Below, piece after piece: positions 1 to 7,412 of a stretch of DNA of 9,329 nt. The translations under genes and the position numbers were made by a program. The stretch lies in NCBI GenBank assembly GCA_900555735.1, contig USMI01000067.1, positions 1 to 9,329 of the forward strand. Direction: 5' to 3'. The notes beneath the pieces are model-generated. The model was not told the origin of the DNA, did no database searches, and saw only the letters and a list, made by a program, of their open reading frames with translations. Every line of letters starts with the position of its first letter. The stretch's first letter is position 1. The stretch is from an uncultured Eubacteriales bacterium. Its GTDB lineage: Bacteria > Bacillota > Clostridia > Oscillospirales > Oscillospiraceae.

Positions 1-806
1 CAGCGCAGCATGGCCGCCATACCGGCGGCCACCGCCTCGCCGTGGGTATAAGCCCCGTAGCCGCCCGCCGCCTCATAGGCGTGGCCGAGGGTGTGGCCGA
101 AGTTCAGCAGGCGGCGCGCGCCGGTATCCCGCTCGTCGGCAGCCACCAGCGCCGCCTTTATCCACAGGCACCGGGCAATGATATCCGTCCATTCCGGCGC
201 GTCGGTCTCCAGCAGTTCCAGCAGCGCGGCGTCGCGGATGAAGCCGTATTTGATGACCTCCGCCATACCGCTGCGCAGCTGGCGTTCCGGCAGCGTGGCA
301 AGGCAGTCCGGGTCTACAATCACCAGCGACGGCTGGTAAAAGGCTCCCAGCTGGTTCTTCCCCTCCGGAAGGTCCACCGCCGTCTTGCCGCCCACGGCGC
401 TGTCCACCTGCGCCAGCAGGGTGGTGGGAATCTGCACCAGCGGCATGCCCCGCTGATAGCAGGCGGAGGCAAAGCCCGCCAGATCGCCGGTAACACCGCC
501 GCCCAGCGCCAGCACGCCGTCGGCGCGGGTGAAGCCCCGTTGGGCCAGCTGGCGGCAAAGACTGAGCCACGTCTCCGGCGTCTTGTGCTCCTCCCCCGCC
601 GGGAAGGTCAGCAGCTCTCCGGCAAGGCCCGCGTCACGCAGGCTGTCCAGCACAGTGCCGCCGTACAGCGCCGCCACCGTATCATCCGCCATCACCGCCC
701 AGCGGCGGCAGGGCAGCGCAGACAGTAGCGCCCCGGTCTGCCGCAGCAGGCCGGGCTGGATATGGACACAGTAGCTGCCCGCAGGCAGCGGCACGGTCAC
801 GGTCAT
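1..806 (-). CDS. aroB: 3-dehydroquinate synthase, partial (C-terminus outside window)
   Basis: This enzyme converts DAHP to 3-dehydroquinate, the second step of the shikimate pathway, using NAD and a divalent metal in the cytoplasm. The 268 visible residues carry the family signatures in order: LGGGVTGDLAGFAS (101-114, NAD binding), IPTTLLAQVDSAVGGKT (126-142), GKNQLGAFYQP (149-159), MAEVIKYG (181-188), ADERD (223-227), NFGHTLGHAYEA (235-246) and HGEAVAAGM (255-263). By comparison with characterised AroB proteins, E225, H238 and H255 should be the metal ligands; all three are present. The start ATG at 806 follows GGAGG with a 6-base gap. The frame is open to the window edge, so roughly the last quarter of the protein (350-360 aa in the family) is missing. 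The gene is transcribed divergently from the methyltransferase/ABC operon and has its own promoter; I see no functional link to that operon. Confidence 0.97.
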   Translation of the reverse strand, partial: MTVTVPLPAGSYCVHIQPGLLRQTGALLSALPCRRWAVMADDTVAALYGGTVLDSLRDAGLAGELLTFPAGEEHKTPETWLSLCRQLAQRGFTRADGVLALGGGVTGDLAGFASACYQRGMPLVQIPTTLLAQVDSAVGGKTAVDLPEGKNQLGAFYQPSLVIVDPDCLATLPERQLRSGMAEVIKYGFIRDAALLELLETDAPEWTDIIARCLWIKAALVAADERDTGARRLLNFGHTLGHAYEAAGGYGAYTHGEAVAAGMAAMLR

Positions 807-835
807 GGAGCGCCTCCGAAATTCACGTTTTCCCT

Positions 836-864
836 ATTTTATCGCACTTTTCCGCCGTTGTAAA
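836..864 (-). promoter_or_regulatory. Predicted sigma-A promoter of aroB
   Basis: Read on the minus strand, TTTACA (859-864) and TAAAAT (836-841) are separated by exactly 17 bases. The -10 box lies 29 bases upstream of the aroB start codon, leaving a short leader that contains the GGAGG site. Each box differs from consensus at one base. Confidence 0.7.
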
Positions 865-926
865 GTATCGGTAAAGACGCGGTGGTTTTTTTGCCGCAAA
901 AGCGAAAAAGTATCCCCCCACCCGGC

Positions 927-955
927 TTGCGGGCGCTTTTTGCGTCCCGTATAAT
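927..955 (+). promoter_or_regulatory. Predicted sigma-A promoter of the methyltransferase/ABC operon
   Basis: TTGCGG (927-932) and a perfect TATAAT (950-955) are separated by 17 bases. Transcription would start near 962, about 25 bases before the first ATG. The spacer holds an imperfect inverted repeat (930-936 with 942-949, loop TTTTT), placed where a repressor could block the polymerase. This promoter diverges from the aroB promoter about 63 bases away. Confidence 0.72.
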
Positions 956-987
956 GATAGCATCAACAACAGCGGAGGTAACCGCAT

Positions 988-1746
988 ATGGCAGAGCTGC
1001 TTCACTCCATCGGACAATACTGGACGCGCCGCGCGCCCTCCTATACGGACGTGATCAAGAAGAATCTGGCGGACGGCTGGGATCAGGTGTGGGCCGACGA
1101 GCTGATCTCCCACTTCCCCGACGGCGGCGACCGCCCGCTGCGGGTACTGGACATTGGCACCGGGCCGGGCTTTTACGCCATCATTCTGGCCCGCCGGGGC
1201 TATGATGTCACCGCCGTGGACTATTCCGAGGGAATGCTGCAGGAGGCAAAGCGCAACGCCGGCGCACTGGCGGACAAGATCCGCTTCGCCCGGATGGACG
1301 CCCAGAAGCTGGCCTTTGCCGACGGCAGCTTTGACGCCATCGTCACCCGCAACCTCACGTGGAACCTGCCCGATCCGGCGGGTGCCTACCGGGAGTGGAT
1401 GCGTGTGCTGCGGCCCGGCGGCGCGCTGGTGAACTTCGATGCCAACTGGTACGCCTACCTTTTCAACGAGGACAAGCAGCAGGAATATCAGCGTGACCGC
1501 ACCAACGCCCGGCTGGCGGGCGTGGAGGATCACGAGGCCTACGCCGAGACCGACATGATGGAGGGCATCTCCCGGATGCTGCCCATGGGCCGCCTGCGCC
1601 GTCCCCAGTGGGACATGGACACCCTGAACGCGCTGGGCTTTTCCGCCGTGAACGCCGACACCTCCGTGGGCAAACGGCTGTGGAACCCAGAGGAGAAGAT
1701 CAACTACGCCTCGACCCCCGGCTTTATGGTCTGGGCCACGAAATAA
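988..1746 (+). CDS. Class I SAM-dependent methyltransferase (operon gene 1)
   Basis: This 252-residue cytoplasmic protein has the Rossmann methyltransferase fold of the UbiE/Methyltransf_11 type. Visible motifs are VLDIGTGPGFYA (53-64, SAM glycine-rich loop), VTAVDYS (74-80, acidic residue after strand 2), RMDAQ (102-106), RNLTWNLPD (121-129, motif IV region) and LRPGG (141-145). The N-terminal QYWTRRAPSY (10-19) is typical of small-molecule methyltransferases. After the core, NFDANWY (149-155) and RPQWDM (205-210) mark a C-terminal part shared with the last gene of the operon, so the two are paralogs. The ATG at 988 follows GGAGGT (974-979) with a suitable gap. It is the first gene after the promoter and ends 13 bases before the binding protein. 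The substrate cannot be read from the sequence; context suggests a molecule moved by the adjoining importer. A ubiquinone/menaquinone role is unlikely because no quinone genes are nearby. Confidence 0.9.
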   Translation: MAELLHSIGQYWTRRAPSYTDVIKKNLADGWDQVWADELISHFPDGGDRPLRVLDIGTGPGFYAIILARRGYDVTAVDYSEGMLQEAKRNAGALADKIRFARMDAQKLAFADGSFDAIVTRNLTWNLPDPAGAYREWMRVLRPGGALVNFDANWYAYLFNEDKQQEYQRDRTNARLAGVEDHEAYAETDMMEGISRMLPMGRLRRPQWDMDTLNALGFSAVNADTSVGKRLWNPEEKINYASTPGFMVWATK

Positions 1747-1759
1747 AGAGGAGTCACAC

Positions 1760-3286
1760 ATGAAAAAACGACTGATTGCACTGCCGCTGGCGGCGCTGAT
1801 GCTGCTGAGCCTTGCCGCCTGCGGCACGGCACCCGATAGCGACACCGGAAGCGAACAGAAAATCCTGCGGCTGGCGGCGAGCTTCGCCTATCCCAGTCTG
1901 GACGCACACAAGGAGTACTACGGCTGGTACACCTCCAACTACGGCATTACGGAGACGCTGTTCCGCATTGACGAAAGCAGTGCCATTCAGCCGCTGCTGG
2001 CCGAAAAGGCCGAAACCAGCGAGGACGGCCTGACGTGGACGGTAACGCTGAAAGATGGCATCCGTTTCTCCAACGGCAAGGCCGTGACGGCGGAGATGGC
2101 GGTACGCAACCTTCAGCGGGCGGCGGAGGTCAACAGCCGTTTCGCCTATCTTGCGGAATACGATATGGCCGCCGTGGACGAGAGGACGCTGACCATCACC
2201 ACGCCGGAGGTCTATCCCACCATGCTCAACGAGCTGGCAAGCCCTGAGCTGGCCGTCATGGATCTGGACGGCTCCGCCGATCTGGACAACGCCCCCGTGG
2301 CTACCGGCCCCTTCGTCATCAAATCCTTCCAGCCGGAGGGCACCGTGGAGGTCACCCGCAATGAAAGCTACTGGGGCGGCGAGGTGAAGCTGGACGGCGC
2401 GGTCTTCTACTACATGCAGGAGGACGAGCCGAAGCTGATGGCCATGCAGAACGGTGAGATCGACACCTATACCAGCGTCACCGCCGCGGCGCGGGAGATC
2501 TTTCTGTCCGACCCCGACACCTATCAGCTGGTGGACATCCCCGCCACCCGTTTGCAGTTCTACATTCTCAATGAGGCCACTATGGACGACGCCGTCCGGG
2601 CCGCCGTGAATCTGGCGGTGGACTGCGAGGCCATGGCCGCGTATCTGGGCGGCACCGTCTCCCCCGCCGTGGGGCCCTTCAGCCCCTCCGCCGCCTACGG
2701 CAAGGTAACGAAGCCCGCGCCGGACGCTGAAAAAGCCAGAGCCCTGCTGGAGCAGGACGGCTATACCCTGAACGGCGACGGTCTCTATGAAAAGGACGGC
2801 CAGCCCCTGACGCTGACGGTGGCCTATTACGCCGCCCGGTCTCTTGACAGCATCGCCGTGCTGATGCAGGAGCAGCTGAAGGCCATCGGCATCACCGTCA
2901 CCTTCAACTGTCAGGAGGATCCCGACGCCACCTACATCGCCAACCGGGATTTTGATATCGCTCTGTACTGCATGATCGCCGACAAGAACGGCGACCCCTA
3001 CTACTTCATCGACAGCACTCTGCGCAAGGGCGGCTATTTCGATGTAGGCGGCTTCGACAGTGCCGAATGTCAGCAGCTGATCCAGCAGCTCCGGTACGAG
3101 GCCGACGAGGACCAGCGTGCCGCGCTGGCCAACCGGATCGTACAGCTGGCCATCGACGACAACGCCTTCGGCTATGTGGGTCTGTTCAATAAGACCACGG
3201 TGATGCGCAAGGGCGTCAGCAATATCTCGGAAAACTGCCCCTTCGACTTCTACTATATCAACGCCGCCACCGATATCACGGCGTAA
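1760..3286 (+). CDS. ABC transporter solute-binding lipoprotein, family 5 (Nik/Opp/Dpp class)
   Basis: This 508-residue extracellular lipoprotein captures the substrate for the importer encoded downstream. The signal peptide is MKKRLIALPLAALMLLSLAAC, with lipobox LAAC (18-21); C21 would carry the lipid anchor. Family 5 features follow: YGITETLFR (61-69), LTWTVTLKDGIRFSNG (91-106, the usual WTFxLRxGVxFxDG region), ATGPFVIKSF (181-190), ALLEQDGY (328-335) and DFDIALY (397-403). GAGGAG (1748-1753), six bases before the ATG, is the ribosome binding site. The length is close to NikA (524 aa in E. coli). With the short ATPases this favours a metal or metallophore ligand over plain peptides, but the ligand is inferred. 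A strong hairpin follows the stop codon and probably raises the amount of this protein relative to the membrane subunits, as is common for binding proteins. Confidence 0.92.
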   Translation: MKKRLIALPLAALMLLSLAACGTAPDSDTGSEQKILRLAASFAYPSLDAHKEYYGWYTSNYGITETLFRIDESSAIQPLLAEKAETSEDGLTWTVTLKDGIRFSNGKAVTAEMAVRNLQRAAEVNSRFAYLAEYDMAAVDERTLTITTPEVYPTMLNELASPELAVMDLDGSADLDNAPVATGPFVIKSFQPEGTVEVTRNESYWGGEVKLDGAVFYYMQEDEPKLMAMQNGEIDTYTSVTAAAREIFLSDPDTYQLVDIPATRLQFYILNEATMDDAVRAAVNLAVDCEAMAAYLGGTVSPAVGPFSPSAAYGKVTKPAPDAEKARALLEQDGYTLNGDGLYEKDGQPLTLTVAYYAARSLDSIAVLMQEQLKAIGITVTFNCQEDPDATYIANRDFDIALYCMIADKNGDPYYFIDSTLRKGGYFDVGGFDSAECQQLIQQLRYEADEDQRAALANRIVQLAIDDNAFGYVGLFNKTTVMRKGVSNISENCPFDFYYINAATDITA

Positions 3287-3303
3287 CGATCCCACAAGTG
3301 ATA

Positions 3304-3337
3304 CAGGGTGGACGCCGCCTCCCCGGCGTCCACCCTG
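3304..3337 (+). promoter_or_regulatory. Intra-operon hairpin downstream of the binding-protein gene
   Basis: A perfect 14-bp GC-rich stem (3304-3317 with 3324-3337) encloses the six-base loop CCTCCC, 17 bases after the binding-protein stop codon. No T-run follows, so it is unlikely to be an efficient intrinsic terminator. It resembles the 3' hairpins that shield binding-protein mRNA from 3' exonucleases. A weaker stem, CTTGC/GCAAG (3340-3344 with 3349-3353), sits next to the ribosome binding site of the next gene. Confidence 0.75.
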
Positions 3338-3362
3338 CGCTTGCAAAGGCAAGGGAGAGCCT

Positions 3363-4301
3363 ATGAAACGAACCATTGGAAAACGGCTGGCACATCTGGC
3401 GGTCGTCATATTGGGCGTCAGCTTTCTGACGTTCCTGCTTATGTACATATCGCCCGGCGACCCTGCCCAGAAGAAGCTGACGGCGCAGGGCGTCGCCGTT
3501 TCTCAGGAGGTGCTGGAAGCCACCCGCCAGGAGATGGGGCTGGACCGGCCCTTCCTGGCCCAGTACGGCGACTGGCTGGGGTCGGCCCTGCGGGGCGACC
3601 TGGGCGTCTCCTACAAGGACGGTCTGTCGGTCAGCAGCAAGCTGGCCGGAGCCATGGGCCGCACCTTCGTGCTGGCCCTGACCAGCCTTGCGCTGGCGCT
3701 GCTGGTCTCGCTGCCGCTGGCGGTGTGGACGGCGGTGCGCCAGGGCGGCATTGCTGATCACGCGGTGCGGTTTTTCAGCTTTATCGGCAATTCACTGCCC
3801 AACTTCCTGCTGTCGGTGCTGCTAATGTATTTCTTCTGCATCCGGCTGAAGCTGCTGCCGGTGATCGCCAACGGCAGCGTCAGGGGATTGCTGCTGCCCT
3901 GTCTCGCGCTGACCATCCCCCTGTGCAGCCGGTTCACCCGGCAGTTCCGGGCGGAGCTTCTGGAGCAGCTGGGGCAGGAGTATGTGCTGGGCGCCCGGAC
4001 CCGGGGTGTGCGCTGGCGCGATATCCTGCTGCACGACGTGCTGCGCAACGCCGCGCCTGCCATGGTCACCATCACGGCGCTGTCCATCGGAACGCTGCTG
4101 GGCGGCAGCGTGGTGATCGAGACCATTTTCAGCTGGCCGGGACTGGGCAAGCTGGCCATGGATGCCATCAGCGACCGGGACTATCCCGTGATACAGGGCT
4201 TTGTGCTGTTTACCGCCACGGTCTATGTGGCGGCGAACCTGCTGAGCGACCTCTGCTGTGGCTGGGTCGATCCCCGCGTCAGAGAGGAGGCGCGGCCATG
4301 A
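3363..4301 (+). CDS. ABC transporter permease, NikB/DppB type
   Basis: This 312-residue inner membrane subunit forms half of the import channel. The N-terminal helix (about 10-29) leads to an extracytoplasmic loop with SPGDPA (30-35), EMGLDRPFLAQYGDWL (57-72) and GDLGVSY (78-84), all typical of the DppB/NikB group. Further hydrophobic segments lie near 100-122, 135-160, 174-189, 231-253 and 280-300. The cytoplasmic EAA loop, which docks on an ATPase, is EYVLGARTRGV (206-216). ETIFSWPGLGKL (253-264) is the conserved C-terminal signature. AGGGAG (3352-3357) precedes the ATG with a 5-base gap. The stop codon overlaps the start of the second permease as ATGA, implying coupled translation. The length matches NikB (314 aa) rather than DppB (339 aa). 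Confidence 0.94.
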   Translation: MKRTIGKRLAHLAVVILGVSFLTFLLMYISPGDPAQKKLTAQGVAVSQEVLEATRQEMGLDRPFLAQYGDWLGSALRGDLGVSYKDGLSVSSKLAGAMGRTFVLALTSLALALLVSLPLAVWTAVRQGGIADHAVRFFSFIGNSLPNFLLSVLLMYFFCIRLKLLPVIANGSVRGLLLPCLALTIPLCSRFTRQFRAELLEQLGQEYVLGARTRGVRWRDILLHDVLRNAAPAMVTITALSIGTLLGGSVVIETIFSWPGLGKLAMDAISDRDYPVIQGFVLFTATVYVAANLLSDLCCGWVDPRVREEARP

Positions 4302-5116
4302 TGAGAGAACGGAAGCGCCGCAGGATGCTGGTGCTGCTGGCACTGGTGCTGGCGCTGGCGGCGTTCAGTCTGGCGGCCCCGCCGCTGACACCCAACGACC
4401 CCACCGCCACCAGCGCCGCCCACATGAACGAAGGGCCCAGCGCCCGCTTCCCGCTGGGCACTGACCGGTACGGACGCTGCGTCTGCTCCCGTGTGATGAT
4501 GGGCGCACGCACCACGATCTTCTCCGCCGTGGCGCTGGTGGCCATCACTTTCGTGATCGGCACGGCGCTGGGAATGCTGGCGGGCTACTACGGCGGCGTG
4601 CCGGACACGCTGGTGATGCGCCTTGCCGACATCATGCTGGCGTTCCCCCAGATGGTGCTGGCCATCGCCGTGGCCGGTATTCTGGGGGGCGGCATGGGCA
4701 ACGCCATGCTGGCCATGGGTGTGACCGGCTGGACGCTGTACGCCCGGCTGGCCCGGGCGCAGGTCATGAAGCTGAAAAACGCCCCCTACGTCTGCGCCGC
4801 CCGACTGAGCGCCTGCGGCGACGGCACGATCCTGCTGAAATACCTGCTGCCCAGCATCATCGGCCCCATGGCGGTCAATGCCGCCACACAGCTGGGCGTT
4901 ATGATGGTGGGCATCGCGGGCCTGTCCTTTCTGGGCATCGGTGTGCAGGAGCCCTACGCAGAGTGGGGCAGCATGATCGCGCAGGGCCGTGCCTATATCC
5001 AGCTGAACCCGTGGCCGGTGCTGGCTCCGGCGGCCGCCACGGCGGTAACGGTGATGCTGTTCAACTATCTGGGCGACTGCGTCCGGGACTATGTGGCGGT
5101 GGAGGAACGGAAATGA
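4298..5116 (+). CDS. ABC transporter permease, NikC/DppC type
   Basis: This 272-residue subunit is the second half of the membrane channel. A basic N-terminus (MRERKRRRM) precedes the first helix (11-29). LGTDRYGRC (53-61) is the conserved post-helix motif; family members usually end it in GRD, so C61 is a small departure. Other helices lie near 73-96, 115-146, 186-212 and 240-258. The EAA loop is YVCAARLSACG (164-174), and LSFLGIGVQEPYAEWGSMI (209-227) is the typical C-terminal signature. I chose the ATG at 4298, which overlaps the previous stop codon and lies 7 bases after GGAGG (4286-4290); the adjoining ATG at 4301 is 10 bases away. The open frame runs far upstream but only antisense to or out of frame with the first permease. 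The gene overlaps the next by ATGA. The length matches NikC (277 aa). Confidence 0.95.
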   Translation: MMRERKRRRMLVLLALVLALAAFSLAAPPLTPNDPTATSAAHMNEGPSARFPLGTDRYGRCVCSRVMMGARTTIFSAVALVAITFVIGTALGMLAGYYGGVPDTLVMRLADIMLAFPQMVLAIAVAGILGGGMGNAMLAMGVTGWTLYARLARAQVMKLKNAPYVCAARLSACGDGTILLKYLLPSIIGPMAVNAATQLGVMMVGIAGLSFLGIGVQEPYAEWGSMIAQGRAYIQLNPWPVLAPAAATAVTVMLFNYLGDCVRDYVAVEERK

Positions 5117-5913
5117 GCGAAAACACACCTGTGCTGGCGGTAAGCGGCCTTTGCGCCGGATACCGGAGTACCGTCATTTCGGATATCACCTTCTCGCTGC
5201 GCCCCGGTGAGATCCTGTGCGTAGTAGGGGAAAGCGGCTGCGGCAAAAGCACGCTGCTGAAGGCCCTGATGGGCGTGGACGACGCCGTACGCATCACCGC
5301 CGGAGAGATCCGGCTGCTCGGCCAGTCCCTGTCGGCTTTGCCGGTGCGGGAGCGGCAGCGTTTCTGCTGCGCCCGGATGGGCATGATCTTCCAGAACCCC
5401 GGCGCATCCTTCGACCCCATCCGGCCATACGGCGCACAGCTCCGGGAGACGCTGAAGAGTCACGGCAAATACCGCAAAGCGCGATTTGCCGCCGACGCGG
5501 CGGCGGCCTTTGCCAAGCTGGGCCTGACGGACAGCGCCCGCATACTGGCCAGCCGCCCCTATGAGCTGAGCGGCGGCATGAACCAGCGGGCCGCCATGGC
5601 GCTGGCTCTGCTGCTGGAGCAGCGCATCCTCCTGTCGGACGAGCCTACCAGCGCGTTGGACGCCGCCGTCCGGCTGCAAGCGGCGCGGGAGCTGAAAAAG
5701 CTGAGCCGTGAGAATGGCATTGCCCAGATCGTGGTGACCCATGATCTGGCGCTGGCGCGGTTCCTGTCGGACAGCATCGCCGTGCTGCACGGCGGGCGCT
5801 TTGTGGAATACGGCGACACGGAGACCGTGCTGCATGCCCCCGGCCATCCCTATACGAAAGAACTGCTCCAAGCCGTTCCACGGCTGGAGTGCAGCGAAGG
5901 AGCGTGTCCATGA
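5113..5913 (+). CDS. ABC transporter ATPase, NikD/OppD type
   Basis: This 266-residue cytoplasmic subunit powers import by ATP hydrolysis. All ATPase motifs are present: Walker A GESGCGKST (39-47), Q-loop glutamine 94 in IFQNP, signature LSGGM (152-156), Walker B ILLSDEP (172-178, catalytic E177), D-loop SALD (180-183) and switch H210. HPYTKELLQAVP (245-256) is the start of the oligopeptide/nickel ATPase C-terminal extension, but the protein ends ten residues later. It is much shorter than OppD/DppD (about 330 aa) and close to NikD (254 aa). The ATG overlaps the previous stop as ATGA, with GGAGG at 5101-5105. Two cysteines near the end (260, 265) are a possible oddity without known meaning. 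Confidence 0.95.
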   Translation: MSENTPVLAVSGLCAGYRSTVISDITFSLRPGEILCVVGESGCGKSTLLKALMGVDDAVRITAGEIRLLGQSLSALPVRERQRFCCARMGMIFQNPGASFDPIRPYGAQLRETLKSHGKYRKARFAADAAAAFAKLGLTDSARILASRPYELSGGMNQRAAMALALLLEQRILLSDEPTSALDAAVRLQAARELKKLSRENGIAQIVVTHDLALARFLSDSIAVLHGGRFVEYGDTETVLHAPGHPYTKELLQAVPRLECSEGACP

Positions 5914-6653
5914 GCGTATTGGAGATAAGCGTACTCAACAAGCGCTACGGTACGGTGCAGGCGGTAAAGGATATTTCCTTCACGCTGGAGGCCGGTGACA
6001 TTCTGGGCATCGTGGGCGAAAGCGGCTGCGGAAAAACCACGCTGCTGCGGCTCATCAGCGGACTGGAAGCCGCCGACAGCGGACAGGTCCTGCTGCACGG
6101 CAGGCCCCTGACCGTAAAGCGCAGCAAGGCCGACTATCGCGCCATGCAGATGATCTTTCAGGACACCGCCGGTTCCTTCCACCCCCGGCGGCGGATCGCC
6201 GACACCATACAGGACAGCGTCCGGAGTCTGCTGGGCCGGGACAGCCGCGCCGACATCCCTGCGCTGTGCGACATGGTGGGCCTTGCGCCGGAGCTGGCCC
6301 AACGATACCCCCGTGACCTCAGCGGCGGCCAGTGTCAGCGGTTTGCCATCGCGCGGGCCATGGCTGCCGGGCCGGAGCTTTTGCTGTGCGACGAGATCAC
6401 CAGCGCGCTGGACGCCGCCACACAGGCACAGATACTGGCGCTGATCCGGACGCTGTGCCGGGAAAAGCACATGGCCGCCCTGTTCGTCTCTCACGATCTG
6501 GCGGTGGTCAGCCGCCTGTGCAGCCGGGTACTGGTGATGAAGGACGGTCATACGGTGGAGGAAGGCTGCACGGCGCAGATCATTCAAGCGCCAAAGGAAG
6601 CATATACACAGCGGCTCATCGCCTCGGTCATGGAACTGCGGCAGCCGCAATAA
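5910..6653 (+). CDS. ABC transporter ATPase, NikE/OppF type
   Basis: This 247-residue protein is the partner ATPase, expected to pair with the preceding one. Motifs: Walker A GESGCGKTT (36-44), Q-loop glutamine 84 (IFQDT), signature LSGGQ (137-141), Walker B LLLCDE (157-162), D-loop SALD (165-168) and switch H195. The usual DEP after Walker B is DEI here, a tolerated variation. The C-terminal APKEAYTQRLI (227-237) stands for the HPYT motif of the family. AAGGAG (5897-5902) with a 7-base gap supports the ATG at 5910, which overlaps the previous stop as ATGA. An in-frame ATG at 5889 has no good site and would overlap more. The length fits NikE (268 aa) or CntF rather than DppF (334 aa). Methyltransferase 2 starts 13 bases after the stop. 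Confidence 0.95.
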   Translation: MSVLEISVLNKRYGTVQAVKDISFTLEAGDILGIVGESGCGKTTLLRLISGLEAADSGQVLLHGRPLTVKRSKADYRAMQMIFQDTAGSFHPRRRIADTIQDSVRSLLGRDSRADIPALCDMVGLAPELAQRYPRDLSGGQCQRFAIARAMAAGPELLLCDEITSALDAATQAQILALIRTLCREKHMAALFVSHDLAVVSRLCSRVLVMKDGHTVEEGCTAQIIQAPKEAYTQRLIASVMELRQPQ

Positions 6654-6666
6654 GCGAGGTTTTATC

Positions 6667-7401
6667 ATGCAGGATATGGAACAGCGTGTGCAGGCCTACT
6701 GGACGAAGCGGGCCAGAGATTTCAGCACCGTGCGGCGCAACGAGCTGCACGACGGCGCCATGGGGCGGCGGTGGCTGGCGGAAATGCAGCAATATCTGCC
6801 GCAGGGAAAGGCCCTTGACATCCTTGACGTCGGCACGGGGACCGGCTACTTTGCCATTCTTCTGGCGCAGGCAGGCCACCGCCTGACGGGCATTGACCTG
6901 ACCCCCGCCATGATCGCCGAGGCGGAGGCCACCGCGGCGGCCATGAACGTTTCAGCGCGGTTTCTGGTGATGGATGCCATGGAGACGGCGTTCGCGGACG
7001 CCTCCTTTGATGTGATCGTGACCCGGAACCTGACGTGGACGCTGCCGGACACAGAGCAGGCCTACCGGGAGTGGCGGCGGCTGCTGCGCCCCGGCGGCAT
7101 ACTGCTGAATTTCGACGCCAACTACGGCGACAACGTGCGCCATCACCGGCAGAAGGACTCCTACGTCCCCGACACGGAGGTATACGGCCACTGCGGCATC
7201 ACGCCGGAGCTGGAGCAGGAAAACGCCGCCATCACGCTGGCCATGCCCATCAGCCGTCAGGCGCGGCCCCAATGGGACATGGAACGGCTGCCCCGGTGCG
7301 GCTTCTCCCAATGCAGCTGCGACCGGCAGGCGGGCCGCCGTATCCTCGGCGAGCTGGATCTGGCGGACGCGCCGCTGTTTCTGGTGGCCGCCCGGCGGTG
7401 A
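6667..7401 (+). CDS. Class I SAM-dependent methyltransferase (operon gene 7, paralog of gene 1)
   Basis: This 244-residue cytoplasmic methyltransferase parallels the first gene of the operon motif for motif: QAYWTKRARDF (9-19), ILDVGTGTGYFA (52-63, SAM loop), TGIDLTP (74-80), VMDA (101-104), RNLTWTLPD (120-128), LLRPGG (139-144), NFDANY (148-153) and RPQWDM (200-205). The region after NFDAN differs most; here it is rich in His, Asp and Tyr (HHRQKDSYVPD, 159-169), so the two enzymes may recognise different substrates or positions of one substrate. The ribosome binding site is weak (GAGG at 6656-6659, 7 bases before the ATG), suggesting lower output than the transporter genes. It is the last operon gene, followed 12 bases later by an intrinsic terminator. 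The substrate is unknown. Confidence 0.9.
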   Translation: MQDMEQRVQAYWTKRARDFSTVRRNELHDGAMGRRWLAEMQQYLPQGKALDILDVGTGTGYFAILLAQAGHRLTGIDLTPAMIAEAEATAAAMNVSARFLVMDAMETAFADASFDVIVTRNLTWTLPDTEQAYREWRRLLRPGGILLNFDANYGDNVRHHRQKDSYVPDTEVYGHCGITPELEQENAAITLAMPISRQARPQWDMERLPRCGFSQCSCDRQAGRRILGELDLADAPLFLVAARR

Positions 7402-7412
7402 GCGCACATATG

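Noticed and set aside
42..728. Plus-strand open frame of 228 codons over aroB
   Set aside because: The minus strand encodes intact AroB motifs; the plus reading is Arg/Gln-rich and featureless.
823..1845. Minus-strand open frame of 340 codons covering methyltransferase 1 and the promoter region
   Set aside because: It is antisense to a clear methyltransferase and would span both promoters; its product resembles no family.
3304..3337. Operon-internal terminator
   Set aside because: The stem is strong but no T-run follows, and the downstream genes are obligate partners of the binding protein.
1754..3448. Long minus-strand open frame of 564 codons over the binding-protein gene
   Set aside because: It is the antisense of a recognisable binding-protein gene, has low-complexity Gly/Val/His-rich composition typical of GC-rich shadows, and has no ribosome binding site.
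5890..5907. Metal-binding C-x4-C motif at the end of the first ATPase
   Set aside because: Two cysteines in a short tail are too little evidence for a metal site.
5889..5909. Upstream ATG start for the second ATPase
   Set aside because: It lacks a ribosome binding site; the ATG at 5910 has AAGGAG at the right distance and the same ATGA overlap used by its neighbours.
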